From: Bostrychus sinensis
Lineage: Eukaryota; Chordata; Actinopteri; Gobiiformes; Eleotridae
NCBI GenBank assembly: GCA_020698575.1
Contig: CM036239.1
Coordinates: 12,404,763 to 12,468,762 of the forward strand
Length of the DNA: 64,000 bases
Direction: 5' to 3'
Program-made: the position numbers and the translations under genes
Part shown: piece after piece, positions 1-13,500 of the stretch
Position numbering within the stretch: position 1 is the first letter of the stretch
Layout: each line of letters begins with the position of its first letter
Notes under the pieces: generated by a model
Told to the model about the DNA's origin: nothing
What the model saw: the letters and a program-made list of their open reading frames with translations, nothing else
Database searches by the model: none

Positions 1-2336
1 CAAGTCTGGTCTAAACTTTCATTCAGACTAACATACCATTAAACTAAACAGAGTCTCAGTGCAGTTACTTCTATCACAAGATTATTAACATCTACTGTAC
101 TACAATCTGGTGGTTCTGAGGTATTATATAGGTCTAAAATGTTCTCCAGCCATTACGAGTGTATTTGTTCCAGTTATACACTGATTTGAGTGCAGGTGTG
201 ACAGGTGGGTACGGGCTTGCACTGCACTGTTTGTTTCAGCTGGGCCATGTGGGGGAAATGCCCCATTTGTAAAGTGACCATCAGTCATAGTGACAGGCCT
301 AAGATGATGGCAGAGCCAACTGAGTGAGGCCATTCAGGGCACCGTGAGAAGAGAAACACACAACCATCTCTGTCTACAGCAGTTATGGATAAACAAGTCA
401 GGGCTCTCTCCAGGCCGCTCACTCACCACTTCAGACCTCACAAATTAAACGAGAAAACCCACAGTCACACAGCCACTGACCGCTTTCAATGGATTCGCTT
501 TTTTTAATGCACCAACAAATACTCTCCATGGTTTAGGTAGCACACAGTAATAATTAACTTTCCATGTCAGTAGTTTTGGAGGAGCCTGAGTCAATCTATG
601 TGCCACCAAACAGGTGAGTGTGAGAGTGTACCCAGTAACACTGTACATTATTGATTTTTACTGACTTTTTAATGTTATTAGAGGAGTTTATACTGTGCAC
701 ACACTCCCAGAAACTCATTTTATAGCTTGATTTTTGTTCTCAAAAAATCTCAAATACATATAATATAACAAAATGAAAGGTGAAAGTGAAGGCTTGGGTT
801 TCATCAACAATAAAGTCTTTCAAGGCCAAGTTTGTCCTGCTTCTTATGCCTTTAAGCAAACTTAAAATTGTGAAGGTGAATAAAAAGTGCAAAGGGAATC
901 ATATCAAGAAAGTATTTTAAAGGAACACTTGACCCCAGATTTCAAAGGTAATTTCAGCTGGAGCAAAGTCCTCAATAAGTGTATTTAAGTTCTACATCAA
1001 GTTCGCTCTGTTTTGTCTGAAGCTGCCTGAACACATTTTTTTCTTCTGATATTTAAAGCTATGGGGATAATGTTTTCTCCCTCTCCACATCACTGATTGT
1101 TCATTCTGTCTTGTGGCCCGTGCTGCCCTCGCCTCTCGCCTTCATCCTTAGCTCCTGTTAGAGTGTGTGGCTGCACTGAGTGTGCTCACACACGCTGTGG
1201 CCACAGAGCAAACTGCTGGTGGTCCGGGGTGTCAGACCCTAAACCGCTGTGGCTTTCACCCCTCCTCCTCATCCCCAGCTGACGGGAATCCTGCAGCACC
1301 TGCTGCTGGATTCTCCAGAAAAAAACACTAAACAGCTCTATAAGCACAAATAAATACACAGGGGCAAACATTTACAGATCGGTACAGCTCGTCCACCTGA
1401 GATCTTGCATTTATTGACCACAAAGACAGTTGCTTTCTGTGCCTAGTTTTGTGTCAATACTGTGTTTATCACAGCTGGATATACAGCTGGATGTATACTC
1501 ATCAAATTAGTTTACTAAAAAAGTTGGGTAAGGGTAACACAGTTGAGAACATTTTAGAAAACACTTTTAGTCTGTTACCTATTTTTTTAATTACCAAATA
1601 AAAGTAAATGTATGCAGAATTGTTATTTTACTCTAGATAAATATAGATATTCTCATGATATTAATGTTTATCAACAAGATATAGTTTATATTGATGAGAA
1701 CGTTAAAGCTAACTCAGGCTACTGTATTTCTTGTATTCTTGTGAAAATAATGTAAAGTGTTTAACTTTTGTAATGTATTCGTGTAGAGGTTTTTATTTCA
1801 AGATGATTGGCCTTCAAACAAGTCTCCTTAACACTGATACATGAATACTATACAGTAGTTATATAACTTGGACATTATATGTGGGCTTTGTCATTGTTAC
1901 ATACAGGTTTTAGCTTTATTATGATTATGTTCTATGACTAACTTACAATTAGAGTGTAATTAAAAGTTTATTTCATTCAAGGCATAGATTTATCACTGAA
2001 GGACATTTCAACACTGTCAGTTCTTCTACAGCACCAACCGCCTTACAGTAACACTGCTACCTAACTGTGCAAAATGTTTGATTGTAGTTGTAAAAATGTT
2101 ATTCTGAGCCCTTTACACAGAGAACATTATATTATATAATAAGTATGAAAAATAATACTCATACTGACTCTGATTCACCTTTAGGCTGAAAGTGAGAGGA
2201 AACAATTTTATGACACAAGACATACAGAGGGAAAGACCAAGAGTGATGTGTGACATGATGATAATTTATTGGAGTAATACGCATTTTTCTTCTGCTGCTA
2301 GACTTTAACAGTGTGATATGGTAAGGTCTGCTGCTG

Positions 2337-2400
2337 TTTTTTTTTTTTTTTTTTTTGTTGTTGTTGTTTGTTTGTTTTTTTGTTTTTTTGTTTTTTTTAT
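2337..2400. repeat. Poly-T / TTG low-complexity tract
   Basis: A run of T interrupted by short TTG and TTTG units, on the + strand. It could be the reversed poly-A tail of an old retroposon, but no body was recognised next to it. Confidence 0.7.
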
Positions 2401-3349
2401 AGCAGACTACTCCTGCAGCTACTGTAGGTACAGCAGCCAAAATACCTGAGTGCTTAAAAACACATTGTGCCCTCTGGCCAACCTTGTGTGTTTCCTGTCA
2501 CTGTAGTAAAATGTTCTTGTTCTCTCTTTGTGAAGTTTAGATAAAGAATTCCCAAAAACCATACAAATCTTATCTCATCTTCCGGAGTCACACAGTCGAG
2601 TATAATACACATGCCATTCTTTTATTACACTGTTGTCTGGTTAGTGATAGAAGAAAGCTAGTTGGAGGTCTCTGATTCAAATGCTTATTCACAAAATAAA
2701 GTCATCATTAAGTAAACCTTTTCCATTAGAGGATTTGTAACATGTAATATATTCGTTACATCCATGTCTTCTTCTTTACCTAATTGTATATAATATCCAG
2801 GCTTGTGGTTGATTTGATCTTTCAAATCTGAAAAGTGATCTTGGAAATTGAAATGCTAGAAGCAGTGTCTTCTATGGCAAAACAGTAACAGAGCTAATAG
2901 AACTGTGAGCTGAGAAACAGACAGAAAACAGGCCACTGGCTACAGATCAATAGGAACATCATTCACTGACAACCCAGCGTTGAAAGGAGGAAAATGTGTG
3001 GTTTGTGGTTCTCCTTTTAAGATAAGAAATTCAAACATTAGACAGAATGGCTGCAGTGTCTATTACCCTCATTTTCAGGAATGTATGCGCAGTGAAAACA
3101 GCACACACAATTGCACGCACCATTGTGTGCACTCACATCCAAGATAGAGGGGCAACCTTGAGAGTTTCCAGATCTCTGGAATGCATTATTGTCAAGCAAT
3201 GGATCAAGCCAGCTTTAATAGAACGTGACATTTAACCAAGTTGTTTGTTTACACACATAAAAATATCTTTCTTTTCTTTGCTCCTTATAAAAAAATTAGG
3301 TCAAAGGCATTTTGTGTGTGCTTTTTTTCCAATGGTCAATACATTTGTG

Positions 3350-3432
3350 AGTTGTTGTTTTGTTTTTGTTTGTTTTGTTTTTTTGGGGGGGTTTTTTTGT
3401 TAGTTTTTTTTGTTGTTGTTGTTGTTGTTTTT
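3350..3432. repeat. T-rich / (GTT)n low-complexity tract
   Basis: T-rich sequence with a short G run and seven or so GTT units on the + strand. It is simple sequence with no gene. Confidence 0.7.
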
Positions 3433-4149
3433 TGGTTTGCAATCTTTGAAAAAATTAGATTTAATCCTCTCTACATCAGAAATGTAGAGTGGTTATTTTT
3501 AGCTTTATTGTCAGTAGATTGCTGCTTGCAGTAAATGGAAAGAAAAACTGTGTCAGTGCATTTTCACTTTTTTGGGAATCCACACCCATCTATGCATTGT
3601 CAGAGCCAATCCTAATAGGCCCACTCCCCAGAGTTCAAACTACTATGAAGAACTCAAATAACGAAAGCTTACTCTTCAGATGTACTGTATCAGTGTTAAT
3701 GAGACTGAGAGGTTTGAAGGCCAGTCATCTTCAACTAAAACCCTCTACACAAATGCAACCCAACACAAATGCACACAAACTCACCACTGATATCGCTCAC
3801 TCCTCCCTTCATTTTAGGCAACCCAACACAAATTGGTTTCCACTCCAACTATCTGTCAGTATGAACGGCAGGTTTTGATGTCACATAAACAAAAAGGGTG
3901 GCGCACACAACAAACATGTCTTCAGGAGTCAAACATGAGTATAAAGTGGGTTTAAATTAATGTTTTTAACCTGTAGTGAGAAATTCAGGCATATCACAAG
4001 TTTTGAGAGGTTTTAGTGAGTGAAATACTGTACGCTCATGTCATTTAACCACACAATTATTAGTTCTAACAAGAAGAATATGTTTTCACTGCCTGTGGTT
4101 GGTTTGTTATTGGGTTCTTTATCATTACGATATATAAGAGCCTCATTAA

Positions 4150-4235
4150 CAGAGCATTTGGCCCTGAACTAGAGGACCCCAAGTTTAAGTCCAGGTCTGG
4201 TCATGTTCTTGGAGAATGAGACAGAAATTATGATT
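4150..4235 (+). repeat. tRNA-derived SINE-like head
   Basis: The core around 4157-4180 (GAGCATTTGGCCCTGAACTAG) closely resembles the segment at about 19577-19600 (GAGCATTTAACCCTAAACTAG). In both copies it is followed by a GTTCAAGTCC/GTTCATGGTT-like box B. Two diverged copies of one tRNA-like head fit a SINE family. The body downstream is too decayed to follow. Confidence 0.4.
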
Positions 4236-4299
4236 GGTGAAAGCATGAAGTAACACCTCAAGCAGAGTTGCCACTAGTGGCCTGTGTGTTACTGGTGTA

Positions 4300-5228
4300 C
4301 AGATGAGCACGACTGATTAGTTTGTTTAGAAAAATCATTTAGGACACAACTGCTAGGGACACAACTATACCTTGTCACTTAAAACATACAAGGCTCAAAC
4401 ACTTTTTTAACGAATGAAAGACTGTACAATAGACAAATTATTACGTGATATTTTTTTACTCTCGTTGGAGCGGTGGTCAGTGGTGTCCAGAGCCAGCGCA
4501 GAGCTCTGACTGAAGCCTCACCTCTGTATTGGAGTTGTCAGCTCACAGACCTCCTGAGAGGCTGCTGTTGGCTCCAGCTGGCACATTTCCCAGCAGCCTC
4601 TCCTCGGGCCTGTCTGTGGGGTCCAGATGCTGCTCGAATACTCAGGCACTTTGACAAACTTCTCTGAAAGGGTAAACGAAAGCTCATTTGGAATTCACAG
4701 GATTAGAGTCCTACAACAGCTGAATCGTTATGATCAAGCTCCCAGTGAACCTTTATGGCGCCATCTACACAGTCTTTTTACAACCAAATCAGACAAATTA
4801 ACTTCATATGTGACGCTGCTGCTGCTGCTGAGACAAGAATGTGCTGACAGTGCAAAAATTAAGCACAGTAATATAGTCTAAGCGGCTCCAAACATAGGAA
4901 GAAATGATCAGAGCCATGTAATGCTATCCTTGTTGGCAATATTGTGACATTCAAAGACAACTAAAGGCAAGTGACACCTTCTGGTATAGTAAAGCAATCT
5001 AAACTAACAAAAATGACTGGTAACCAAATAGCAACTAGTAACATGTAGTGGTGGAAGTAAAGACTGATTCTGAAAAATATTGCAATATTATATAGATTTT
5101 TTTTAAATATATTGTTAAAATATTTCTATGTAAACATTTATGTAAGCGGCCTATGTTTGTATTGCATGTAAACTTCCAACTAGTGCTACTGCTGATCCGC
5201 ACCACACCAAAGTAAGAGTAACCCACAG
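4300..5228. other. Gene-free sequence upstream of a hAT element
   Basis: No recognisable exon. A GC-richer patch at about 4465-4640 contains short open frames without family similarity. I see nothing else that can be named. Confidence 0.4.
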
Positions 5229-5236
5229 TTTACACC

Positions 5237-6089
5237 CAGTGTTGCCAACTATTTTCAATGGGAAGTAGCTAGACCCTGCTCAAAAAGTAGTTAAATGTTA
5301 CTTAATGACATCACACTTAATTTGCATAGTAGTGACACCATGATGCCAAATTTGCATAATACCAATATGATTATTATAAATTCCATTACTGTTTTCTCCC
5401 CTTGTCCCTCTCTACAAACTCTAGATAGAAATAGTGTCCTTTAAAGCTTTTTAAGAATATATATTTTTAACCTAACATAAGCAGAAGTTATTACAACAGC
5501 ACTGATACAGTATTTGAGAACCAATGTTGTTCAAAATAATACTAGGCTATGAAAGTGATTAAATACTTTGATAAAATATGGACTTTATAACTGTTAACAC
5601 AACAAGAACTGAGCATGCCAACAATTTTTTATAACATTATGATGATTGTCTACACTGGAGTTTAGTCTCCTAGATGTTTTTGCATTTCCACTGGAGACAG
5701 TTTATCCATTCCTTTCCCCGTCCCAAACTGACAGCTGACCTGAGCCCAAGACCTAAACCTGTTTTTATGCGAATAAAAGTGTGTTTGCCATTCAAATCAT
5801 GCAGACCTCATCCTGCTCACTGCTGTGTGCCTCTGAGTCACAGCCAACAGCACAGCAACTCAGTGAAAGAGGTGGAGTTATGGGCACGGTCTGCTGCTGC
5901 TGCTCCTCTGTCTCACTAAACGGGGCAGAACCAGCATAGTGCGCAGGGAAAGGACACCTCATGCTCGCCCTGAACGCTTCTGATGACTTTTATTAAAGTC
6001 ATTAAGGATCGCCCAAAAATGTTGCTAGATTTGTCACTAGTCAGTTTTATAGAAAATCTACTGACAAAATCCTTAAGTTGGCACCCCCG
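5237..6089. mobile_element. Non-autonomous hAT element with near-perfect 8-bp target duplication
   Basis: The left end reads CAGTGTTGCCAACT and the right end is a decayed inverted copy (AGTTGGCACCCCCG). The flanks are TTTACACC at 5229-5236 and TTAACACC at 6090-6097, matching at 7 of 8 positions, as expected for a hAT target duplication. Both subterminal regions carry GCTAG-containing sequence (GTAGCTAG near 5270, GTTGCTAG near 6020). About 853 bp long, with no transposase reading frame, so it would have depended on an autonomous relative. Confidence 0.7.
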
Positions 6090-6097
6090 TTAACACC

Positions 6098-8785
6098 AAA
6101 GCAGCAGCACGTTGTGTTTGGTATTTTAGTCTGAGGCCTCAAACACACTGGAGGCCTGAGTGCCTCGCCTATTTTTCACACTTGCACCTCATGCTCATTT
6201 TTCAGCCAAAATACACAGAAAATATGCATTTTTGTAATATTTTTACAATTGTTATCAGCACTACACATACCTCATGCATTTTTTACTGGCTCTGATGGAC
6301 AGTGAATTAGGACTTTAACTGTTACTTGTAAAAAGGTTTGTATATACAATGACCAGCCAACAAAGACGGTAAAAACATATCCCAAACCTATTCAGTCAGC
6401 TAACTTGTCAGCATAGATCTATTATACAGTTGACTTTTGAATGGCATTACTGTAGAGAAACACAGAGGCGGAGCACGCTACTCACACAGCTGCTGTGAAC
6501 AACCTTGCACCTCTGTGACGCGGCTCTGATGCAAGCAGACACGCAGCTACGTGTTTGAATGACACTGCAAGCGTGAGTACTCCACAGCCAGATTCACTTC
6601 TGTTGCAGTGAATGAGAGCATTTCTAGTGCCAGAGCCATGCAGTATTTCTGGAGCGAGAGTGTGCAACACTTCCTTGGAGATACGCATCAGTTCTGTGTT
6701 GCTGCTCCCAGTTTATGTCAATCTACACAGATTGGATCTCACCAAACCGGATAACAGAACGAGCACAATATCTGGATTTTTAAAGTAAAAACCTATACTG
6801 TACACGGAGTACTGAATTTTTATTATAATATTTCTATATACTGTATGTATATGTTTGTTAAAATATGTTATGTATGTATCTAATTGATAAAATGTATTAT
6901 ATACACACGTACTATGACTATAAAAAATGTATTAAATCCAGGCACATCCTTCCTGCTGCACCAGAGGCCAACACTGTGATAAGCATGGATGTATATTAAG
7001 ACCTGGAAGGGGCACCACCCGCTCTCCCCTGATGCCAAGTTAATTAGTGGCAATATAGAAAGAAATGCCTGGTGTCCAGCTGACAAGGTACCTACAACTG
7101 AAAAAATGGTCTACTTTGGGAGTGTTTATAATATGTTTTCTGCTCAGAACTGATCAAGGGCATTCATGCTTGAGGGCCGTACAAAATGGAAATAAAAACT
7201 TTTTTGGCATCACGCTTCAGTGAGCACAGCTATTGACAACAAGGGAGGTCTGCGCCGTCGCTCGCTGGTGCTATGCATTGGAAATCCGGGATCAATTCAT
7301 TCTGCCAAAGACACACGCTTGTCCCAGGAGCAACTCGCTGCACCTCTCCACTAAAGAAGAGCTCTATTTTTCAAGCATCTTTGCAGCAGCAGCTCTGACG
7401 CCCTGGGTGCAAATTGGTGCTTTTATGTAAACAGCCGTGTAAATTGACCTCACAGCCGCTGCCCCCGGTGTAAATTCGGGATCTTGCACACACTGTGGAC
7501 ACTGCTTTGCATGGCTGTAACCAAGAAGATACAAGAGGCTCCAGTGGGATGCACATAATTTTGGCTTTTACAGACTATGACAAGAACCGTGCCATTTGTG
7601 AAATCTGCCACAGAGCTTCGAGTTAACATACCTAACCACACATAGCCAGGCCACAGAATACCAAGTAAGACTTAAGTGGTATACTGTATAGAGTAGGTTT
7701 ACCGTGACGTAACTTGAGGTCAGAACACACAGCGTGGAGGTAAGAACCACACTGTAGCCTATGGAGGGGATTATTAATGTCAGTTAACCGAAAGTTGTTG
7801 TACCTCCACCAGATGAACAAAATAAAAAGGATTACAGTATAGGCAGTGTTTGAGTAGAGAGAAAACCTTCTGAAGAGCAAAGGACAATACAACTGTGCTG
7901 CTATTAAAATGAAGATGTGATAAACAGAAAGGTTTAGTCAATAAGGGCATACCACTGGGGATAGCTGTTTGTTTTCATTCATTTATTATTCAGGAGTTTA
8001 CTTACATATTATAAAGGTTTGGTCTCATGAGGAGCATGAATTTGTTCTTTTGATGTGGCTCTGATAACAACCCAGATCTTAGCAAACAACGGGGCGCATC
8101 TAATTACAGAACTGCAGCAAACATGTCATCAGGTAAATAAGCTCAAAAAATGTAAGGAAGAGATAAATTAATGACTGTATTTTAGCCCCATAACATATTG
8201 TGGCCAAGTCACTCTTAACAATTTTCTGATGTGACTTAGCTAGTACATAGCTCATTCTGACTGAGATACACAACAGGTGTTACGCAGGTGGGTGTTACTT
8301 CATGTGAACTGGCTAAAACTTGCTGTTTCTGTTCAGATGAGTGTCTTAACTGCTAAATAATGAAGATTGGGGAGGACACTGTATGTATTTTGCCCTCCAG
8401 AGCACTGTGAGAACTATGACTAACCTATGCAGCCCTCATTATTTATTAAAAAAGCAGAACAAAAAAAGGATAACAACCACTAAGCCATAAAACAGGGTGT
8501 GATTTAATAACATTCAAAATCTGTTTTGGTGCAAAAATTGTTATTATACTCAAGGGCCGGAGCGCTCTTTGGCACAGGAGAAGTGAGATTTTGCAACTAG
8601 CCTCATTGCATTTGTGGACGTTTTCATAGCAGAAATGTATTGTTGCATAAAATTGAGTAACATCTATAGTCTGTTTGGATCAGCAACTTTTGATATATAT
8701 AATACCTTATGGATACAGCAATATTTCATTAGTTAAATGAGGATTTATGGATTTACAGAAAATATGCAATATGCATAGAAATAAG
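6098..8785. other. Gene-free sequence
   Basis: No exon recognised on either strand. CpG-containing patches lie at about 6460-6720 and 7220-7420, but the short frames across them match no protein family that I know. The AT-rich remainder shows no clear repeat boundary. Confidence 0.4.
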
Positions 8786-8789
8786 ATTA

Positions 8790-10520
8790 GACAGGTGCAA
8801 CATTTTGGGTACCCCAACAGAAAAATTAAATCAGTATTTAGTTGAGCCTCTTTTTGCAAAAGAAAGAGCCTCTAGACGACTCCTATGGCTCTGACAAGTA
8901 TCTGGATTCTGGATGGAGGTATTTTTGACCATTTCTCCTCACAAAACATCTCCAGTTCAGTTAGATTTGATGGCTTCCGAGCATGCACAGCCCTCTTTAA
9001 ATCAACCCATAGATTTTCAATGATATTCAAGTCTGGGGACTGCTCCATAACATTAAATGTCTTTCTCTGCATGAATGCCTTTGTGGTTTTCGAGCTGTGT
9101 TTTGGGTCATTGTCTTGTTGGAAAACCCAACTTCAGCTTTGTGACTGATGCTTGAACATTGTCTTTAAGAATCTGTTGATATTGGGTGGAATCCATCCAG
9201 CTCTCAACTTTAACAAAGGGACCCAGTACCTGAACTAGCCTCACAGCTCCACAGCCCCACAGCCTCACAGCCACACAGCCACACAGCCTCACAGCCACAC
9301 AGCCACACAGCCACACAGCCACACAGCCTCACAGCCACACAGCCTCACAGCCACACAGCCTCACAGCCTCACAGCCTCACAGCCCCACAGCCACACAGCC
9401 CCACAGCCCCACAGCCACACAGCCACACAGCCACACAGCCTCACAGCCCCACAGCCACACAGCCACACAGCCTCACAGCCACACAGCCTCACAGCCCCAC
9501 AGCCTCACAGCCCCACAGCCCCACAGCCTCACAGCCACACAGCCTCACAGCCACACAGCCACACAGCCTCACAGCCTCACAGCCACACAGCCACACAGCC
9601 ACACAGCCACACAGCCTCACAGCCTCACAGCCTCACAGCCACACAGCCTCACAGCCACACAGCCTCACAGCCACACAGCCTCACAGCCACACAGCCTCAC
9701 AGCCACACAGCCACACAGCCTCACAGCCTCACAGCCTCACAGCCACACAGCCTCACAGCCACACAGCCACACAGCCACACAGCCACACAGCCTCACAGCC
9801 ACACAGCCACACAGCCTCACAGCCTCACAGCCACACAGCCACACAGCCACACAGCCACACAGCCTCACAGCCACACAGCCTCACAGCCACACAGCCTCAC
9901 AGCCCCACAGCCTCACAGCCACACAGCCACACAGCCTCACAGCCACACAGCCACACAGCCACACAGCCTCACAGCCACACAGCCTCACAGCCACACAACA
10001 TGATGGAACCTCCACCAAATCTGACAGAACACAGCAAGTGTTTCTCCTGGAATGCTGTGTTCTTCTGTCGCCATGCATCGTGCTTCTTGTTTTGGCCAAA
10101 TAACAAAATTTTTGTTTCATCAGTCCACACCGCATTATTCCTAAATGAATGTGTCTAAATTAGTTTTTGCCTACCTCAGGTAACTCTGTTTGTGGCATGG
10201 CATCACCCTCCCATACAGCTGTCCTTTGTGCAAAGTGCTCTGGATTGTTGACCCATGTACAGGAACACCATCTGCAGCAGGATGATGTTTAGGTGTTTGG
10301 AGGTGATCTGTGGGTTGTCTTTAACCATTCTCACCATTCCTTGCCCATGTCTCTCTGGTTAAATAACTTTTCTCACTATTGAATGCACCTGTCTATGAAG
10401 TTCACTGGTTTAAATAACTCATCTAACAAGTTTTGTGTTGCAAGTAATCCATTTTGATAAGTCACATGCATTCAAATCAGCAAACTTATAAGGGACATTT
10501 TTTTTCTATATTTCATTATT
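8790..10520 (-). mobile_element. Tc1/mariner-like transposase relic split by an 8-bp satellite array
   Basis: Read on the minus strand, the sequence right of the array (about 10135 down to 10000) encodes the motif WTDETK followed by GGGSIML. The sequence left of it (about 9240 down to 8875) encodes WMDSTQYQQILKDNVQ, then DNDPKHSSKTTKAFMQRK and SPDLNIIENLW. These are the first, second and third catalytic segments of a Tc1-type DDE transposase. The frame breaks between KLKLGF and DNDPKH at about 9115-9125, and the 752-bp array lies inside the catalytic core. The copy is therefore dead. The outer ends are approximate because no clean terminal inverted repeat could be read. Orientation is fixed by the motif order. 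Confidence 0.8.
9241..9992. repeat. Minisatellite: 94 in-register copies of an 8-bp unit (NCACAGCC)
   Basis: The array is 752 bp, exactly 94 units of NCACAGCC, with no insertion or deletion. Unit 1 ends in T instead of C. Otherwise only the first base of each unit varies. By hand count it is A in about 47, T in 37, C in 10 and G in none, and 9 of the 10 C units fall in the first 36. The minus strand reads GGCTGTGN. Because 8 is not a multiple of 3, the translated period is 8 residues (24 bp) and all frames stay largely open, which explains the long Cys/Gly/Val-rich frames here. The array sits inside the Tc1-like transposase relic. Confidence 0.95.
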
Positions 10521-13500
10521 TCATTATTTCATTTAATTTCATACACCTTAAATACTCCTACACTACACACAAAATGGTTGTTAGGAAAACACCCTACAAC
10601 TCAGAGGGCATTAGAAAATAAATGACATACCTCTGTGATCTTTTTTTGTGAAGACAGAGTAAATTATTATGCAACCTCAGAGGGGTGCCAAAACGTATAC
10701 ATATGACTATAACTAAGGAGCAGACATGTGAAGGGTTTGATGGCAGCTGATTTGGAGACGTCAGAGACGACAGCACTGGCAGACACCGTGGCAGAGCTGG
10801 TAAGCCCCTACTTACTCCTTTCTGACACAGGCCAAAGTGTTGTTATTCTTTTTTGGTGTTATAAGAAGTGAGGCCACTGGTTTTAGACTCTCACCACAGA
10901 CATGAGCCACAACACAACGCCCACTGATGCTTTAAATAGTGTGCTTGTCAGATGGAGATACATCGCCCCTAACCAAAGCCCTGTTCAGCATCACCATGAA
11001 CATTTAGTCAGACAAGCAAGTTAATAAGATCTAAGACCGAGAATAATTCGGGCAAATGAGAAACACATTCACTAAATGTCACTTTGTGAAGGAGCTGCTA
11101 TGAGGAGGATGTTTGACCATGATGCAAACAACTAGGTCAAACTTCTGACCCTGTGGCCAGTGTACCCAGACTATTGACAGCCTATCGGAGCAGTCAAACC
11201 CACTGTCCCGCTCTGCTCCTCAGACATATGACATCACAGTTCTTTTAAAAACAAAAGACACAGCTTTATATAGCCACTAGTGGAATCCCGCCTTCACCAT
11301 CGGCCACCTCCGCTGGTGTTACAGTGGGCTTGTGTTTACCTCATGTAGAGACCAAGCTCCCAGCTCAGACTGGAACTTTTCTGCTCTGTGTTTATTGGCA
11401 GCACTGTCAGCCATTTGTGGTGATGCCTGAGGTTTGAGAAGCTGTCGGGGCTGCTGCGAGCAGAAACAGAGAGTGTTGCCTGTGTGGGCCTCCAGCTGGC
11501 TTACACCCGGCACCCAGGAGAGCACAGGAGTCAGGCACATCCAGGTCCTAGGGGCCACAGGCCAGCTACCTGAGGAGCAAGGCTAGAGATGAATTGAACC
11601 ATATGATGCAACTGGACCACAACCAAGCCACACACTGAAGAAGAAAATAGAAATGAAGCCTAAAAATACTTTTTCTATTCATGAGTGACGTGGGTTTACA
11701 CATACAGGCTGTAGATAGTACAGCCTCTGATTCCCCACAGCCATGGTGTTTGTATGTGAACATATGAAAGAGCAGCTGAGCATTTAAAAAGTTTAAAAAG
11801 ATTAAATGTATTCTAATATGTAATTATTTTCTGTTGTTTGAGGTCATTTGTTATGAAATGTCTCTGAATCAAAGTGAAGGCTGTGTCCCTCTTTGACTTA
11901 TTTATGATCCTGTTTAACTTTTCTCACAGTACGATGGCAAACAAACTCATGGGCGTCAGACAAATTTGTATTTGTTTTTATTCTCATTAATGTCTTCAAT
12001 TATTTCTGCTGAGAATAAATTATTTTAGATAATCAAGTCATAAAACCGTGAAGGTCACTAAATAATAAAACTAATACATTTCTTTGTTGCGTTGATCAAA
12101 AAAAAGGGATTTTTTTTTTTTTTTTTTTTGACAGATTACAGGCTCAACACTATGTATGAACTACTCAGACAACTGTATTTTTTCATGCAGTTTTCATGCA
12201 GTGAAAATCAGTCTGGAAGGTTAGAAATAAATGTATTTATTAAACATAGCTATATGTATACTAGATAGCTTCAATTAAAACTGCCAGTAACCTTCAGTCA
12301 ATACACAAAATACCTGCATGTCCCAACACAGCTCTGGTCTCCACTGCAACTTTCTCACTTAGGCCCAATTTACACTGAGACTCGTGTCCCTGAGCATTCA
12401 TGGTTTGCAGCCTCATCATTCTATGATAACCCTACTTCAGCGGTGAGGCTTTCTATTTTGTTAATTGTAGTGTTTTCCGTTGTTTAGACTTGTTTTTTGC
12501 TGTTTTATTTTGCAGCACTACTTCTGCGTTTTTCAAATGAAATTTCCATAGGGAAACTAGCATTTGGCTTTTTGTTTAAATATAACATTTAAAACTTCAG
12601 AATAATACTAATGTTTAATTTGGGGAAGATATAAAAGCTTCCACTACTATTCAGCTTAAGAGCCAAGTGGTCATTTTGTATGGTTCTATTGTTTTTGTGT
12701 GTTTTTTTCAGATGTTAATTAAGTGTTGCTATTTAAATGCCTATGGCATTGGCGTTTTGTTTTTAGCATAATGCTAATGACCTTTTGACTTATGAATGAA
12801 TCTGATTTTGTGTTGCGCAACCAATAGGATAAAAATCATGTATTTAGATTTGAAATGTTGAAATATGAAAACCTGAATTACTAAACTATACCGAATGAAA
12901 AATGTTACAGTTAACTGTTTAACTGTAAAATGCTAATTTGAACTTTGTTGACCTTGTTTGTAGGACAGGTTTTTTGATATCTTGAATTCCTCTACTACAG
13001 AGGTGGCAAGCTGGTAAGACTAAACCTAAACCTAAACTAAACCTAAACTCAAACTGTGAGTTTTGTTTGATTTGTATGTATTAATGTATTAATGCTGGTC
13101 CATATTCCCTTTGCCCTCCAGCTGAGTATTTTTGAGAGGTGACTTGAATGGCTGTCTGAGGGAGAGTCACATGGGTTAGTCAGCCACTGGGAAAGCCAAA
13201 AGCTGGATGTGTTTGGGGGCTGTTGAGAGTGAGACCTCAGCAGTCGCTGGGCACTCATGAGGCTGACTGTGGTCACCTCCACCATGACTCTCTCTGTTAC
13301 TGTGTTATTTTAGCATTATCCAATCAGCCTCATCTGGCCCAGAGGGATTACCCCATTTTTACCCAATTTGTCCTGCTACCCCAAATCACAAGAGGTCACT
13401 CACTGACATGACTGAAAAGGGCACCAATCTGGGCATGGGAATGAAGAATCTGAACATAAACATTAATATTTTTACAGTCAGAAGTGAGCCACAGTCTATG

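Larger units (their letters stand above)
1..4140. other. Gene-free AT-rich sequence
   Basis: I see no coding exon with recognisable protein similarity on either strand. Short open frames here have no family signature and look like chance ORFs. The stretch contains T-rich low-complexity tracts at about 2337-2400 (poly-T with TTG units) and 3350-3432 (T-rich with a GTT run). A somewhat GC-richer patch around 1095-1290 shows no splice or coding pattern that I can support. Confidence 0.5.

Noticed and set aside
9107..10135. Long Cys/Gly/Val-rich open frames across the 8-bp array
   Set aside because: They result from the repeat, which has few stops in any frame. The only real coding signal is the broken transposase on either side.
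13019..13055. Degenerate (CTAAAC)n resembling telomeric repeat
   Set aside because: Too short and irregular, and the unit lacks the vertebrate CCCTAA phase.
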